Assembly: GCA_942491525.1 (NCBI GenBank)
Contig: CALOBW010000053.1
Span: 1-12,790 of the forward strand
Direction: 5' to 3'
DNA from: CAYWBU01 sp942491525
Lineage (GTDB): Bacteria; Desulfobacterota; Desulfomonilia; UBA1062
DNA: 12,790 bases
This document shows, one piece after another, positions 6,759-12,790 of the stretch (position 1 is its first letter; every line of letters begins with the position of its first letter). Under the pieces are notes generated by a model. That model was not told where the DNA came from and searched no databases. It was given only the letters and a program-made list of their open reading frames with translations. The translations under genes and the position numbers were made by a program.

Positions 6759-7443
6759 GAGGCCCCAGACCATCGGCGGCATGTTTGACCGCATCGCCCC
6801 CACCTACGACATCATCAACTCCGTGCTCTCACTGGCCATCGACCGCCTCTGGCGTAAAAAGGCCATCCGCAAACTTGAAATCAAGCCCGACTTCCAGGTG
6901 CTCGATATCGCCTCCGGCACCGGCGACCTGGCCTTCGAGGCCCTCAGCAAAACCAAGTGCCAGATCATCGGCATCGATCTCTCCTCCGAGATGCTGCAGG
7001 TGGCCCATCAAAAGAGCGGCGAGCTGGCAAAGCACTATCTGCCGACCTGCGGCGACGCCCTCTGCCTGCCCTTCCGGGACTGCTCCTTTGACCGCGCCAT
7101 GGTGGCCTTCGGCGTGCGCAACATGCAGAACCTGGATCAGTTCCTGAGCGAGACCCGCCGCATCCTGAGGCGCGAAGGCCGTCTGGGCATCCTGGAGTTC
7201 TCGCTGCCCACCAACGGCTTCATCCGCTGGGCCTACCTGCTCTACTTCACCAAGATCCTGCCCCTGATCGGCGGCCTGATCTCCGGCGACCACGAAGCCT
7301 ACCGGTACCTGCGCGACTCGGTCATGAACTTTCCGCCGCCCAAACGCCTGGAGCGCAAGATGGTCGAGCGCGGCTTCAGCGTCATCTCATCCGAACCCCT
7401 GCTCTTCGGCATCGCCCACCTCTACATCATCGAAAAAGATTAA
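6751..7443 (+). CDS. menG: Demethylmenaquinone methyltransferase (MenG/UbiE family)
   Basis: A 230-aa class I SAM-dependent methyltransferase that performs the final C-methylation of demethylmenaquinone. The N-terminus GGMFDRIAPTYDIINSVLSL (9-28) is the UbiE/COQ5 signature. SAM-binding motif I is LDIASGTGDL (51-60), followed by GIDLSSEML (74-82) and the second family signature FGVRNMQNLD (120-129). The C-terminal half has LRDSVMNFPPP and a terminal AHLYII segment. I chose the ATG at 6751, with GGAAAGG about 8 bases upstream, because it gives the canonical UbiE N-terminus. An in-frame ATG at 6712 would add 13 residues encoded inside ubiX. It is the last gene of the three-gene menaquinone operon; a palindrome that may terminate transcription starts 2 bases after the stop. 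Confidence 0.92.
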   Translation: MDKRPQTIGGMFDRIAPTYDIINSVLSLAIDRLWRKKAIRKLEIKPDFQVLDIASGTGDLAFEALSKTKCQIIGIDLSSEMLQVAHQKSGELAKHYLPTCGDALCLPFRDCSFDRAMVAFGVRNMQNLDQFLSETRRILRREGRLGILEFSLPTNGFIRWAYLLYFTKILPLIGGLISGDHEAYRYLRDSVMNFPPPKRLERKMVERGFSVISSEPLLFGIAHLYIIEKD

Positions 7444-7444
7444 C

Positions 7445-7470
7445 AGGGGACAGAATTAATTCTGTCCCCT
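7445..7470. repeat. Perfect 26-bp palindrome after menG; possible terminator or dispersed repeat
   Basis: AGGGGACAGAATT is followed with no gap by its exact reverse complement. It begins one base after the menG stop codon. As RNA it would form a stable stem with a GGGGACAG base, but no T-run follows, so termination would be imperfect. From memory, very similar palindromes ending in TCTGTCCCC recur in many proteobacterial genomes, often near REP-associated (Y1 family) transposases. That link is recollection, not something shown here. Confidence 0.7.
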
Positions 7471-7520
7471 AACAGCACCCATCGCATCGACTCCCTCGTC
7501 TAAATTAGAGAGGGATTCAG

Positions 7521-8021
7521 ATGAACATCTACGGCGTCAACCAGTACATGGCGACCCTGTTCGGCCAGACGCCCATCATCGATCTGATCAGCGCCGACAA
7601 CATTCCCGTGACCTCGATCACAGGCGACTACCGCTATGTTGACAGCCTGCTGCTGGACATCAACTTCTTCAATGAGGACGGATCCTCCATCAGCACCCTC
7701 TACGGCGCCCTCTCGCGCAAGACCCAGTATGAACTGGCCAAGTTCGGCTACATCACCTACGACGTCAAGGGCCTCACCATCTCGACCGAGGATCTGGCCG
7801 AGAGCATCCTGAGCCTGGCCTGGTCGCTCTGGGACGGCACCAGCGAGGGCCTCTCGACAATCGCCGACATTATCCGGCAAAGCTTCGCGACAGCCGGCGA
7901 CACCCTCGAAGGCACGCCCTGGCTCAAGCGCCAGACCGAGGAGATCGCCCAACTTATCTATGAAGAGATCGACAAGCTAATCGAATACCTCAAACAGAAC
8001 GAAACCCCGGATGCAGCTTAG
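7521..8021 (+). CDS. Hypothetical 166-aa soluble protein
   Basis: I do not recognise this family. The frame is well supported: ribosome site AGAGAGGG about 6 bases before the ATG, codon use like the neighbours, and a clean stop. The protein has no signal peptide and no membrane segment. Residues 1-60 are mixed, with MNIYGVNQYMATLFGQTPIIDLIS then a Thr/Asp-rich patch. Residues ~65-110 include STLYGALSRKTQYELAKFGY. The C-terminal third (TEEIAQLIYEEIDKLIEYLKQ) is strongly amphipathic helix, possibly a coiled coil or oligomerisation segment. It stands alone between the menaquinone operon palindrome and the glpD control region, so context gives little. No function is proposed. Confidence 0.75.
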   Translation: MNIYGVNQYMATLFGQTPIIDLISADNIPVTSITGDYRYVDSLLLDINFFNEDGSSISTLYGALSRKTQYELAKFGYITYDVKGLTISTEDLAESILSLAWSLWDGTSEGLSTIADIIRQSFATAGDTLEGTPWLKRQTEEIAQLIYEEIDKLIEYLKQNETPDAA

Positions 8022-8093
8022 ATCAAAAAATCCTATCTTTCACAAATGCGAAATTGAACCCGTTCACAAAACTTTTTTCGCAGAGGCCCTGAT

Positions 8094-8110
8094 AATTGGT
8101 CCGACCAATT
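8094..8110. promoter_or_regulatory. Perfect operator-like palindrome of the GntR/FadR-PdhR-LldR type
   Basis: AATTGGTCCGACCAATT is a 17-bp perfect dyad about a 3-base centre. It fits TTGGT-N3-ACCAA, the pattern known for operators of FadR-subfamily GntR regulators (PdhR, LldR, FadR). It lies 180-196 bp upstream of glpD and 73 bp after the preceding stop. The arm is followed by three extra Ts, so a weak terminator for the preceding gene is the alternative. The stem is AT-rich and only 7 bp, which favours an operator. Confidence 0.5.
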
Positions 8111-8193
8111 TTTCAGCAATATCAAAGGCCTAGAAAACCGGCGTTTCAGCTAAAGCTTAAGTCCTGATTTTATGCATTTTTTTCTCTTGATAT

Positions 8194-8266
8194 CTTACAT
8201 CCGCCTCTCTATCTATTTATGATACTAACGTTGTCTATAGACGTTATTAAAAGGAAGCATAGCTTC
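8194..8266 (+). promoter_or_regulatory. Possible glpD promoter and leader with two dyads
   Basis: CTTACA (8194-8199), an 18-bp spacer and TATGAT (8218-8223) make a moderate sigma-70-type promoter. At the expected start of transcription, AACGT (8227-8231) and ACGTT (8241-8245) flank a perfect inner palindrome GTCTATAGAC (8233-8242), a good place for a repressor. A leader hairpin GAAGC-ATA-GCTTC (8254-8266) follows, 23 bp before the ATG. The promoter is the weakest part of this reading. Confidence 0.4.
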
Positions 8267-8289
8267 ACAAAAGAAACCCGGAGGATAGT

Positions 8290-9939
8290 ATGCAGAGAGA
8301 TATAAAGAAATTGTCATCCACAAAATATGACCTGCTGGTCATCGGTGGCGGTATCACCGGTGCCTGCGTAGCCTGGGACGCTGCTCTCAGAGGCCTCAAA
8401 GTTGCCATGGTAGATAAGGCCGACTTCGGCGCTGCCACTTCAGCCGCAACATCCAAGCTGATCCACGGCGGCATGCGTTACCTTAAAACCTTTGAATTCG
8501 ACATCGTGCGCGAGTCTCTGCGTGAGCGCCGCACCATGGAAGCCATCGTGCCCCACCAGGTCTACCCCTGGCCCTACGTCTTCCCGGCCTACGGCTGGAC
8601 CACCCAGGGCTTCGGACCGGCCATGGCCGCCATGGTGCTCTTCCAGAGCTTCGCCTTTGACCGCAAATGGATCAACGACGAGGACAAGAAGGTTCCCGGC
8701 TTCAGCGTCTTCCCCACCAAGAAGAGCGTCCTGAAGGCCTCCCCCTACCTCGACCAGAAGGATCTCAAGGGCGGCGTCCAGTTCTACGACTGCCAGATGC
8801 ACTCTCCCGAGCGCGTGACCCTCGAGTTCGTCCTCTCGGCCGCCGAGTTCGGCGCCGATGTGGCCAACTACGTCAAGGTTGACGACCTCAAGATGAACGG
8901 CAGCACCGTTGAAGGCGTCAAGGCCACTGACCTGCTGAGCGGCGAGGCCTTCGAGATCGACGCAGCCGTAACCCTGAACGCAGCCGGCCCCTGGGCCGAC
9001 CTGATGCTCGGCAACCTCAAGGGCGCCCAGCAGAAGAACATGATCCGTTCCAAGGGTATCCACATCATCACCCGCGACGTCACCGGCGGCAAATCAGTCG
9101 TACTGAGAACCCCGGACGGACGCCACTTCATGGCGCTCTCCTGGAGAGGCCACAGCCTGATCGGCACCACCGACGAGAAGTTTGAAGGCGCCCCCGATGA
9201 CTTCAAGGTCACCGAGTCCGACATCCAGGGCCTGATCCGCGACATCAACGCCTGCATGCCGAGCGCCAACATCAACCGCGACGACGTGCTCTGGTTCTAC
9301 GGCGGCCTGCGTCCCATCGTTGAGCAGGACACCTCCGTTGAGGTTGAGGTCTATGACGCCTCCCGCAAGTATGAAGTTTACGATCACGCCAAAGATGACA
9401 ACATCAACGGCTTCATCACCGTTATCGGCGGCAAGTACACCACCTCGCGCCACCTGGCCGAGAACCTGGTCGACCTGACCTATGAGAAGCTCGGCAAGCC
9501 CTCGCCCAAGTGCGAGACCGCCAGCACCCCGGTCTACGGCGGCGAGATGGGCCGTTTCAAGAGCTTTGTGCAGCGCGCCCAGAAGACCGGCGTCAAGGGC
9601 CTGGATGATGCATCCATCGCCAACCTCTGCCAGAACTACGGCTCCCACTACATGGACGTTGTGGCCCTGGCCGACAGCAAGAACAAGGGCCTCGAAAAGG
9701 TCTGCGAGACCATGCCCGACATCGTGGCCGAGCTGATCTATGCCGTACGCGTGGAGATGGCTCAGACTCTGGTTGACGTTCTCTTCCGCCGCACCGGCCT
9801 GGGCACCCTGGGACAGCCCTCCGACGAGATCCTCAAGAAGGTGGCCGACATCGTCGGCAACGAGCTCGGCTGGGACGCCAAGCGCAAGAAGGAGGAGATC
9901 GCAAAGGTCAAAGAGCAGTACATTCCGCTCGCAGGCTAA
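8290..9939 (+). CDS. glpD: FAD-dependent glycerol-3-phosphate dehydrogenase
   Basis: A 549-aa flavoprotein, the usual length for GlpD/GlpA. It oxidises sn-glycerol 3-phosphate to dihydroxyacetone phosphate and passes electrons to the quinone pool at the membrane. The FAD-binding Rossmann motif is LLVIGGGITGACVAWDAALRG (15-35), ending in an acidic residue after the second strand (VDKADFG). ATSKLIHGGMRYL (53-65) is the GlpD/GlpA hallmark. NAAGPWAD near 228-235 and the FYGGLRPI and GGKYTTSR segments are also conserved in the family. The C-terminal domain (about 400-520) carries AVRVEMAQTLVDVLFRRTGLG. The start has a strong GGAGG 5 bases upstream. It is monocistronic, with a control region before and a strong terminator after. 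The menaquinone genes 0.9 kb upstream make its likely electron acceptor. A GlpA-type subunit role is less likely because no glpB or glpC follows. Confidence 0.92.
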   Translation: MQRDIKKLSSTKYDLLVIGGGITGACVAWDAALRGLKVAMVDKADFGAATSAATSKLIHGGMRYLKTFEFDIVRESLRERRTMEAIVPHQVYPWPYVFPAYGWTTQGFGPAMAAMVLFQSFAFDRKWINDEDKKVPGFSVFPTKKSVLKASPYLDQKDLKGGVQFYDCQMHSPERVTLEFVLSAAEFGADVANYVKVDDLKMNGSTVEGVKATDLLSGEAFEIDAAVTLNAAGPWADLMLGNLKGAQQKNMIRSKGIHIITRDVTGGKSVVLRTPDGRHFMALSWRGHSLIGTTDEKFEGAPDDFKVTESDIQGLIRDINACMPSANINRDDVLWFYGGLRPIVEQDTSVEVEVYDASRKYEVYDHAKDDNINGFITVIGGKYTTSRHLAENLVDLTYEKLGKPSPKCETASTPVYGGEMGRFKSFVQRAQKTGVKGLDDASIANLCQNYGSHYMDVVALADSKNKGLEKVCETMPDIVAELIYAVRVEMAQTLVDVLFRRTGLGTLGQPSDEILKKVADIVGNELGWDAKRKKEEIAKVKEQYIPLAG

Positions 9940-9963
9940 GATCACCTTTTACAGCAACACTGA

Positions 9964-9990
9964 GGGCAGCCATCCGGCTGCCCTTTTTTT
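9964..9990 (+). terminator. Rho-independent terminator of glpD
   Basis: GGGCAGCC and GGCTGCCC form a perfect 8-bp GC-rich stem with an ATCC loop, followed at once by seven Ts. It starts 24 bp after the glpD stop, an ideal position. The next gene begins 24 bp after the T-run. Confidence 0.93.
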
Positions 9991-10013
9991 GTCAGCCGTG
10001 CTATAGCCCAGAC

Positions 10014-11342
10014 ATGCGACGGGTTCTGCTGATAAATCCCTGGATCGATGACATTGCGGCCTATGACCTGTGGGCCAAGCCCCTGGGCCTGCTCGGTCTC
10101 GGCGCGCTCCTGCGCCGCAACCATATCCAGGTCAGCCTGATCGACTGCCTGAATGCCAGCCACCCCATGATGGACCAGAAACCGCCCAAGATCATGGCGC
10201 GCGGCGACCACAAGTACTACCGCACCCCCCGCGACAAACCGGCCGCCCTTGCCGATCTGCCACGCCAGTTCAGCCGCTACGGCATCTCAAGGGAGGCCTT
10301 CGAGCACGATCTCGGCCAGCAGCCGCAACCGGATGCCATTCTGGTGACCTCGCGCATGACCTACTGGTACACGGGCGTGCACGATACAATCGGCATCGTC
10401 AAAAAACGCTGGCCGGATGTGCCGGTCATTCTGGGCGGCATCTACGCCACCCTCTGCCCTGAACATGCCAAAGCTGCCGGCGCCGATCATATCATCAGCG
10501 GCGAGGGCGAGCTCAAGGTTCTGCAGCTCCTGTCTCGGCTCTGGAACTGGCGCCCGCCCTATGTGCCGGACATGCACAATCTGGACAGCCTGCCCTACCC
10601 CTGCTTTGATCTGCTGGATGAGCTGCACTACGTCTGCCTCCAGACCACGCGCGGCTGCCCCTACCGCTGCAGCTACTGCGCCTCGCACCTCTTGAGCGAC
10701 GGCCTGCGGCGACGTGATCCGACCCGGGTGATTGAGGAGATCAAATTCTGGCGCGACCGGCATGGGGTGCGCCACTTCGCCTTCTACGATGATGCCCTGC
10801 TGCATGAGCCGCAAAAACTGGCCGTCCCGCTCTTCAAAATGGCGGCCGGCCTGGAGGTTAAGTTCCACTGCCCCAACGCCCTGCACATCCGCCACATCGA
10901 CGACCAGCTGGCCGCGCTGATGATGGCGGCCGGCGTGCAGACCATCCGCCTGGGATTTGAATTTGCCGATGAGCAGCGCCAACAGTCAACCGGCGGCAAG
11001 GTCAACAACCGGCAGTTCGTCCAGGCCGTCGCCAGCCTGCAGCGCGCCGGCTACCAGCCCCAGGACATCGGCGTCTACATCCTCTGCGGCATCCCCGGCC
11101 AGAGCAAGGCCGAGCTGCTGCAGACCATCAACTTTGTCCATGCGGCCGGCGCCAGCCCCATCATCACCGAATTCTCGCCCATTCCGGGCAGCGCAATTTT
11201 TGATGACATTGAGTGCCAGTTTGACCTTGATGACCCACTCTGTCACAATAACAGTCTGCTGCCCTGCCGCTCTGCAGAACTGAGCTACGATGATTATGAA
11301 GAGGCCAAGCGCATCACCAAGGCTTTCCGCCGCCGCATTTGA
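10014..11342 (+). CDS. B12-binding radical SAM protein of unknown substrate
   Basis: A 442-aa protein with the architecture of cobalamin-dependent (class B) radical SAM enzymes. The N-terminal domain (about 1-180) begins RRVLLINPW, and VILGGIYATLCPEHAKAAGADHIISGEGE (138-166) is the typical end of the B12-binding Rossmann fold; the DxHxxG cobalt-ligand motif is not seen, as in many members. The radical SAM core (about 205-400) has CPYRCSYC, with cluster ligands Cys215, Cys219 and Cys222, and a GFEFADE-like strand near 314-320. Members do methylations, ring rearrangements or cyclisations; the substrate here is unknown. Compared with the family, residues 50-100 are an unusual insert rich in Pro, Lys and Arg. 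No clear ribosome site precedes the ATG; I keep it because the family N-terminus starts here. The receiver-HDOD gene follows after 18 bp. Confidence 0.85.
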   Translation: MRRVLLINPWIDDIAAYDLWAKPLGLLGLGALLRRNHIQVSLIDCLNASHPMMDQKPPKIMARGDHKYYRTPRDKPAALADLPRQFSRYGISREAFEHDLGQQPQPDAILVTSRMTYWYTGVHDTIGIVKKRWPDVPVILGGIYATLCPEHAKAAGADHIISGEGELKVLQLLSRLWNWRPPYVPDMHNLDSLPYPCFDLLDELHYVCLQTTRGCPYRCSYCASHLLSDGLRRRDPTRVIEEIKFWRDRHGVRHFAFYDDALLHEPQKLAVPLFKMAAGLEVKFHCPNALHIRHIDDQLAALMMAAGVQTIRLGFEFADEQRQQSTGGKVNNRQFVQAVASLQRAGYQPQDIGVYILCGIPGQSKAELLQTINFVHAAGASPIITEFSPIPGSAIFDDIECQFDLDDPLCHNNSLLPCRSAELSYDDYEEAKRITKAFRRRI

Positions 11343-11360
11343 GGTTAATATTATTAAACC

Positions 11361-12554
11361 ATGAACAGAATCCTCTTTGTCGATGACGATGCCACCCAGC
11401 TTGAGACGCTCAAGGAGCTGCTGCCGCCCCTCTGCCCGGACTGGCAGATGATCTTTGTCAAAAGCGGCGCTCAAGCCCTAAGCCAGCTGCAGGGCGAACC
11501 CTTCGATGCGATAGTCAGCGACATGGTCATGCCGGTCATGGACGGCGCCAACCTTTTGAATGAACTCAGATCGCTCCATCCCGAAATCGTGCGCATCATC
11601 TTTTCGGCCCACACCGACGAGGAGACCGTCCTGCGCGCCGCTGGCTGCGCCCACCTCTACCTGAAAAAACCGCTGGATGCCGACATCCTGATAAACTCCA
11701 TCAAACGCGCCTCCGACCTGCGCCGGCGCCTTAACGACAAAAAACTGCAGCAGCTGGTAGGCAGCATGAGAGCCCTGCCGTCACTGCCGGCCACCTTCAG
11801 CCGCATCACAGAGGAGCTCAACTCCAAGGATCCCACCCTTGAGCGCATCGGCCAGCTGATCAGCGAGGACGTCGCCATCACCAGCAAGATTCTGCAGCTG
11901 GTCAACTCAGCCTTTTTCGGATTGTCAAAACCGGTCTCCAGCCCCACCCAGGCGGTAAGCCTGCTGGGCATCAACACCATCACATCCCTGGTGCTGGCCA
12001 CCGGCATCTTCACCCAGTTCAACCCTGAAATTGTCAACCGTTTCCGGCTGGACACAATTTTTGAGCACTCCCTGGCCGTGGGTGCCATGGCACGCACAAT
12101 TGCCCGCGACCAGAGCTCGGCGCCACAGATCATCGACGACGCCCTGATGGGCGGCATGCTGCACGACATCGGCAAGCTGATCCTGGCCGCCAATCAACCT
12201 GACAGCTTCGCCCAGATCATCACCCTGGCCCACAAGCAGCAGATCTCAGCCCTGGAGGCCGAACGTGAAATCATCGGCACCACCCATGCCGAGATCGGCG
12301 CCTACCTGCTGGGCATCTGGGGCATCCCGGATCCCATCGTCGAGGCGGTGCTTTTCCACCACCAGCCTCAGGGGCGCAGCCACTTCTCGCCCATGAGCGC
12401 CGTCCATATCGCCAATGTGCTCGAATATGAGATCTCCGGCACCTCCTATGCTGTCACCCCGCCCACGCTCCACCTGCCCCACCTTGCGCAGCTCAAGCTT
12501 CAGGCCCAGCTGGATCACTGGAAGGAACTCTGCCTGCAGGTCATCTCAACTTAA
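11361..12554 (+). CDS. Response regulator with receiver and HDOD domains
   Basis: A 397-aa two-domain protein. Residues 1-120 form a CheY-like receiver: acidic pocket Asp8-Asp9-Asp10, phosphoacceptor Asp54 in IVSDMVMPVMDG, Ser82 in FSAHTD, and Lys103-Pro104 in YLKKPLD, so all key residues are present. From about 132 an HDOD domain follows: RALPSLPATFSRITEEL, SEDVAITSKILQLVNSAFFGL, then MLHDIGKLIL (about 267-276), which keeps the His-Asp pair, and AYLLGIWGIPDPIVEAVLFHH. HDOD proteins act as signalling outputs in motility, surface behaviour and stress. The output is likely protein interaction rather than DNA binding, since no DNA-binding domain is present. No histidine kinase is in the window. 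It is 18 bp after the radical SAM gene; the only ribosome-like site, GAGG, overlaps that gene's stop and is rather far from the ATG. Confidence 0.92.
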   Translation: MNRILFVDDDATQLETLKELLPPLCPDWQMIFVKSGAQALSQLQGEPFDAIVSDMVMPVMDGANLLNELRSLHPEIVRIIFSAHTDEETVLRAAGCAHLYLKKPLDADILINSIKRASDLRRRLNDKKLQQLVGSMRALPSLPATFSRITEELNSKDPTLERIGQLISEDVAITSKILQLVNSAFFGLSKPVSSPTQAVSLLGINTITSLVLATGIFTQFNPEIVNRFRLDTIFEHSLAVGAMARTIARDQSSAPQIIDDALMGGMLHDIGKLILAANQPDSFAQIITLAHKQQISALEAEREIIGTTHAEIGAYLLGIWGIPDPIVEAVLFHHQPQGRSHFSPMSAVHIANVLEYEISGTSYAVTPPTLHLPHLAQLKLQAQLDHWKELCLQVIST

Positions 12555-12565
12555 AATTAAGTTGA
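12546..12565. repeat. Near-perfect palindrome over the stop of the receiver-HDOD gene
   Basis: TCAACTTAA and TTAAGTTGA are 9-bp complementary arms around an AA centre. The stop codon TAA (12552-12554) is inside the left arm. CTTAAG follows at once. It is AT-rich with no T-run, so a weak bidirectional terminator or an operator for the next gene are both possible. Confidence 0.4.
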
Positions 12566-12597
12566 CTTAAGACCTTAGCAATAATAGGCCAATAGCT

Positions 12598-12790
12598 ATG
12601 AGAGTTGCCGTCATCGGTGCCGGTCGCAGCAGCAATGGTCTGGGACCCTTCATCGCCAAATATTTCCAGCAGGCCGGACACGACGTCTGCGCCGTACTGA
12701 CATCCAACCCCCAGAGCGCCCAGGCGGCGGCGGCAAACCTTGTTCAGTACGGCATCAAGGCCCACCCCTTCAGCGATGCCGTCCAACTTT
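12598..12790 (+). CDS. Partial Gfo/Idh/MocA-like NAD(P)-binding oxidoreductase (C-terminus beyond the window)
   Basis: The frame runs from ATG 12598 to the window edge, giving 64 codons without a stop. MRVAVIGAGRSSNGLGPFIAKYFQQAG is a beta-alpha-beta nucleotide-binding start with a Gly-x-Gly-x-x-x-x-Gly pattern, followed by a second strand DVCAVLTS and helix NPQSAQAAAANLVQYG, then a third strand KAHPFSD. This order fits the N-terminal domain of the Gfo/Idh/MocA family; other Rossmann oxidoreductases cannot be excluded from 64 residues. No good ribosome site is seen before the ATG. It follows the receiver-HDOD gene by 43 bp. Confidence 0.6.
   Translation, partial: MRVAVIGAGRSSNGLGPFIAKYFQQAGHDVCAVLTSNPQSAQAAAANLVQYGIKAHPFSDAVQL

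Larger units (their letters stand above)
8022..8289. other. Intergenic region upstream of glpD
   Basis: This 268-bp AT-rich stretch has no gene that I can support. It contains a loose inverted repeat TGCGAAA/TTTCGCA (8047-8053 and 8076-8082), the GntR-type dyad at 8094-8110, a possible promoter at 8194-8223, a dyad at the predicted start of transcription and a small leader hairpin. The glpD ribosome site GGAGGATAGT lies at its right end. Confidence 0.55.

Noticed and set aside
8094..8113. Reading the 8094 dyad as a simple rho-independent terminator.
   Set aside because: The stem is only 7 bp and AT-rich with a short T-run; the sequence fits a known operator pattern better. Kept as an alternative only.
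9094..9945. Minus-strand 283-codon open frame opposite glpD.
   Set aside because: It is the antisense of a strongly conserved glpD frame in GC-rich DNA; its product is low-complexity Gly/Ala/Val/Leu/Asp with no motif.

Overview
The window looks like chromosomal DNA of a Gram-negative, menaquinone-using bacterium. A deltaproteobacterial lineage in the broad sense (Desulfuromonadota/Desulfobacterota-like) is my best guess. The reasons are an outer-membrane FadL-family porin, lipoprotein signal peptides, a consensus sigma-54 promoter, a UbiA(MqnP-like)-UbiX-MenG block, a receiver-HDOD regulator and a cobalamin-type radical SAM protein. The taxon is inferred from gene content only. Apart from the lipoprotein gene at the left edge, which is visibly richer in A/T-ending codons, the genes are GC-rich with short spacers. 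No tRNA, rRNA, CRISPR array, integrase or transposase gene was recognised.

Left third (1-4833, minus strand), in transcription order: a 666-aa lipoprotein of unknown function (4833-2833) behind a textbook -24/-12 sigma-54 promoter; a terminator; a sigma-70-type promoter; a FadL/OmpP1-family outer-membrane transporter (2574-1129); and a second lipoprotein clearly paralogous to the first (1041 to beyond the left edge). Two large paralogous lipoproteins flanking a hydrophobic-compound porin, with sigma-54 control of one, is the part most likely to be an undescribed system. It may be an envelope module for uptake, export or surface handling of hydrophobic compounds.

Middle (4834-8021): a 500-bp divergent control region, then a tightly overlapping plus-strand operon for late menaquinone synthesis: a UbiA-type prenyltransferase (5335-6204), a UbiX-type flavin prenyltransferase (6201-6758) and the MenG/UbiE methyltransferase (6751-7443). 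A perfect 26-bp palindrome follows; it may act as a terminator and may be a dispersed repeat. Then comes an unrecognised 166-aa soluble protein (7521-8021).

Right third (8022-12790, plus strand): a control region with a 17-bp perfect operator of the GntR/FadR-PdhR-LldR type, then glpD (8290-9939), a quinone-linked glycerol-3-phosphate dehydrogenase that would feed electrons to the menaquinone made by the upstream operon. After a strong terminator come a B12-binding radical SAM protein (10014-11342), a receiver-HDOD response regulator (11361-12554) and the start of a Gfo/Idh/MocA-like NAD(P)-binding oxidoreductase cut by the right edge.
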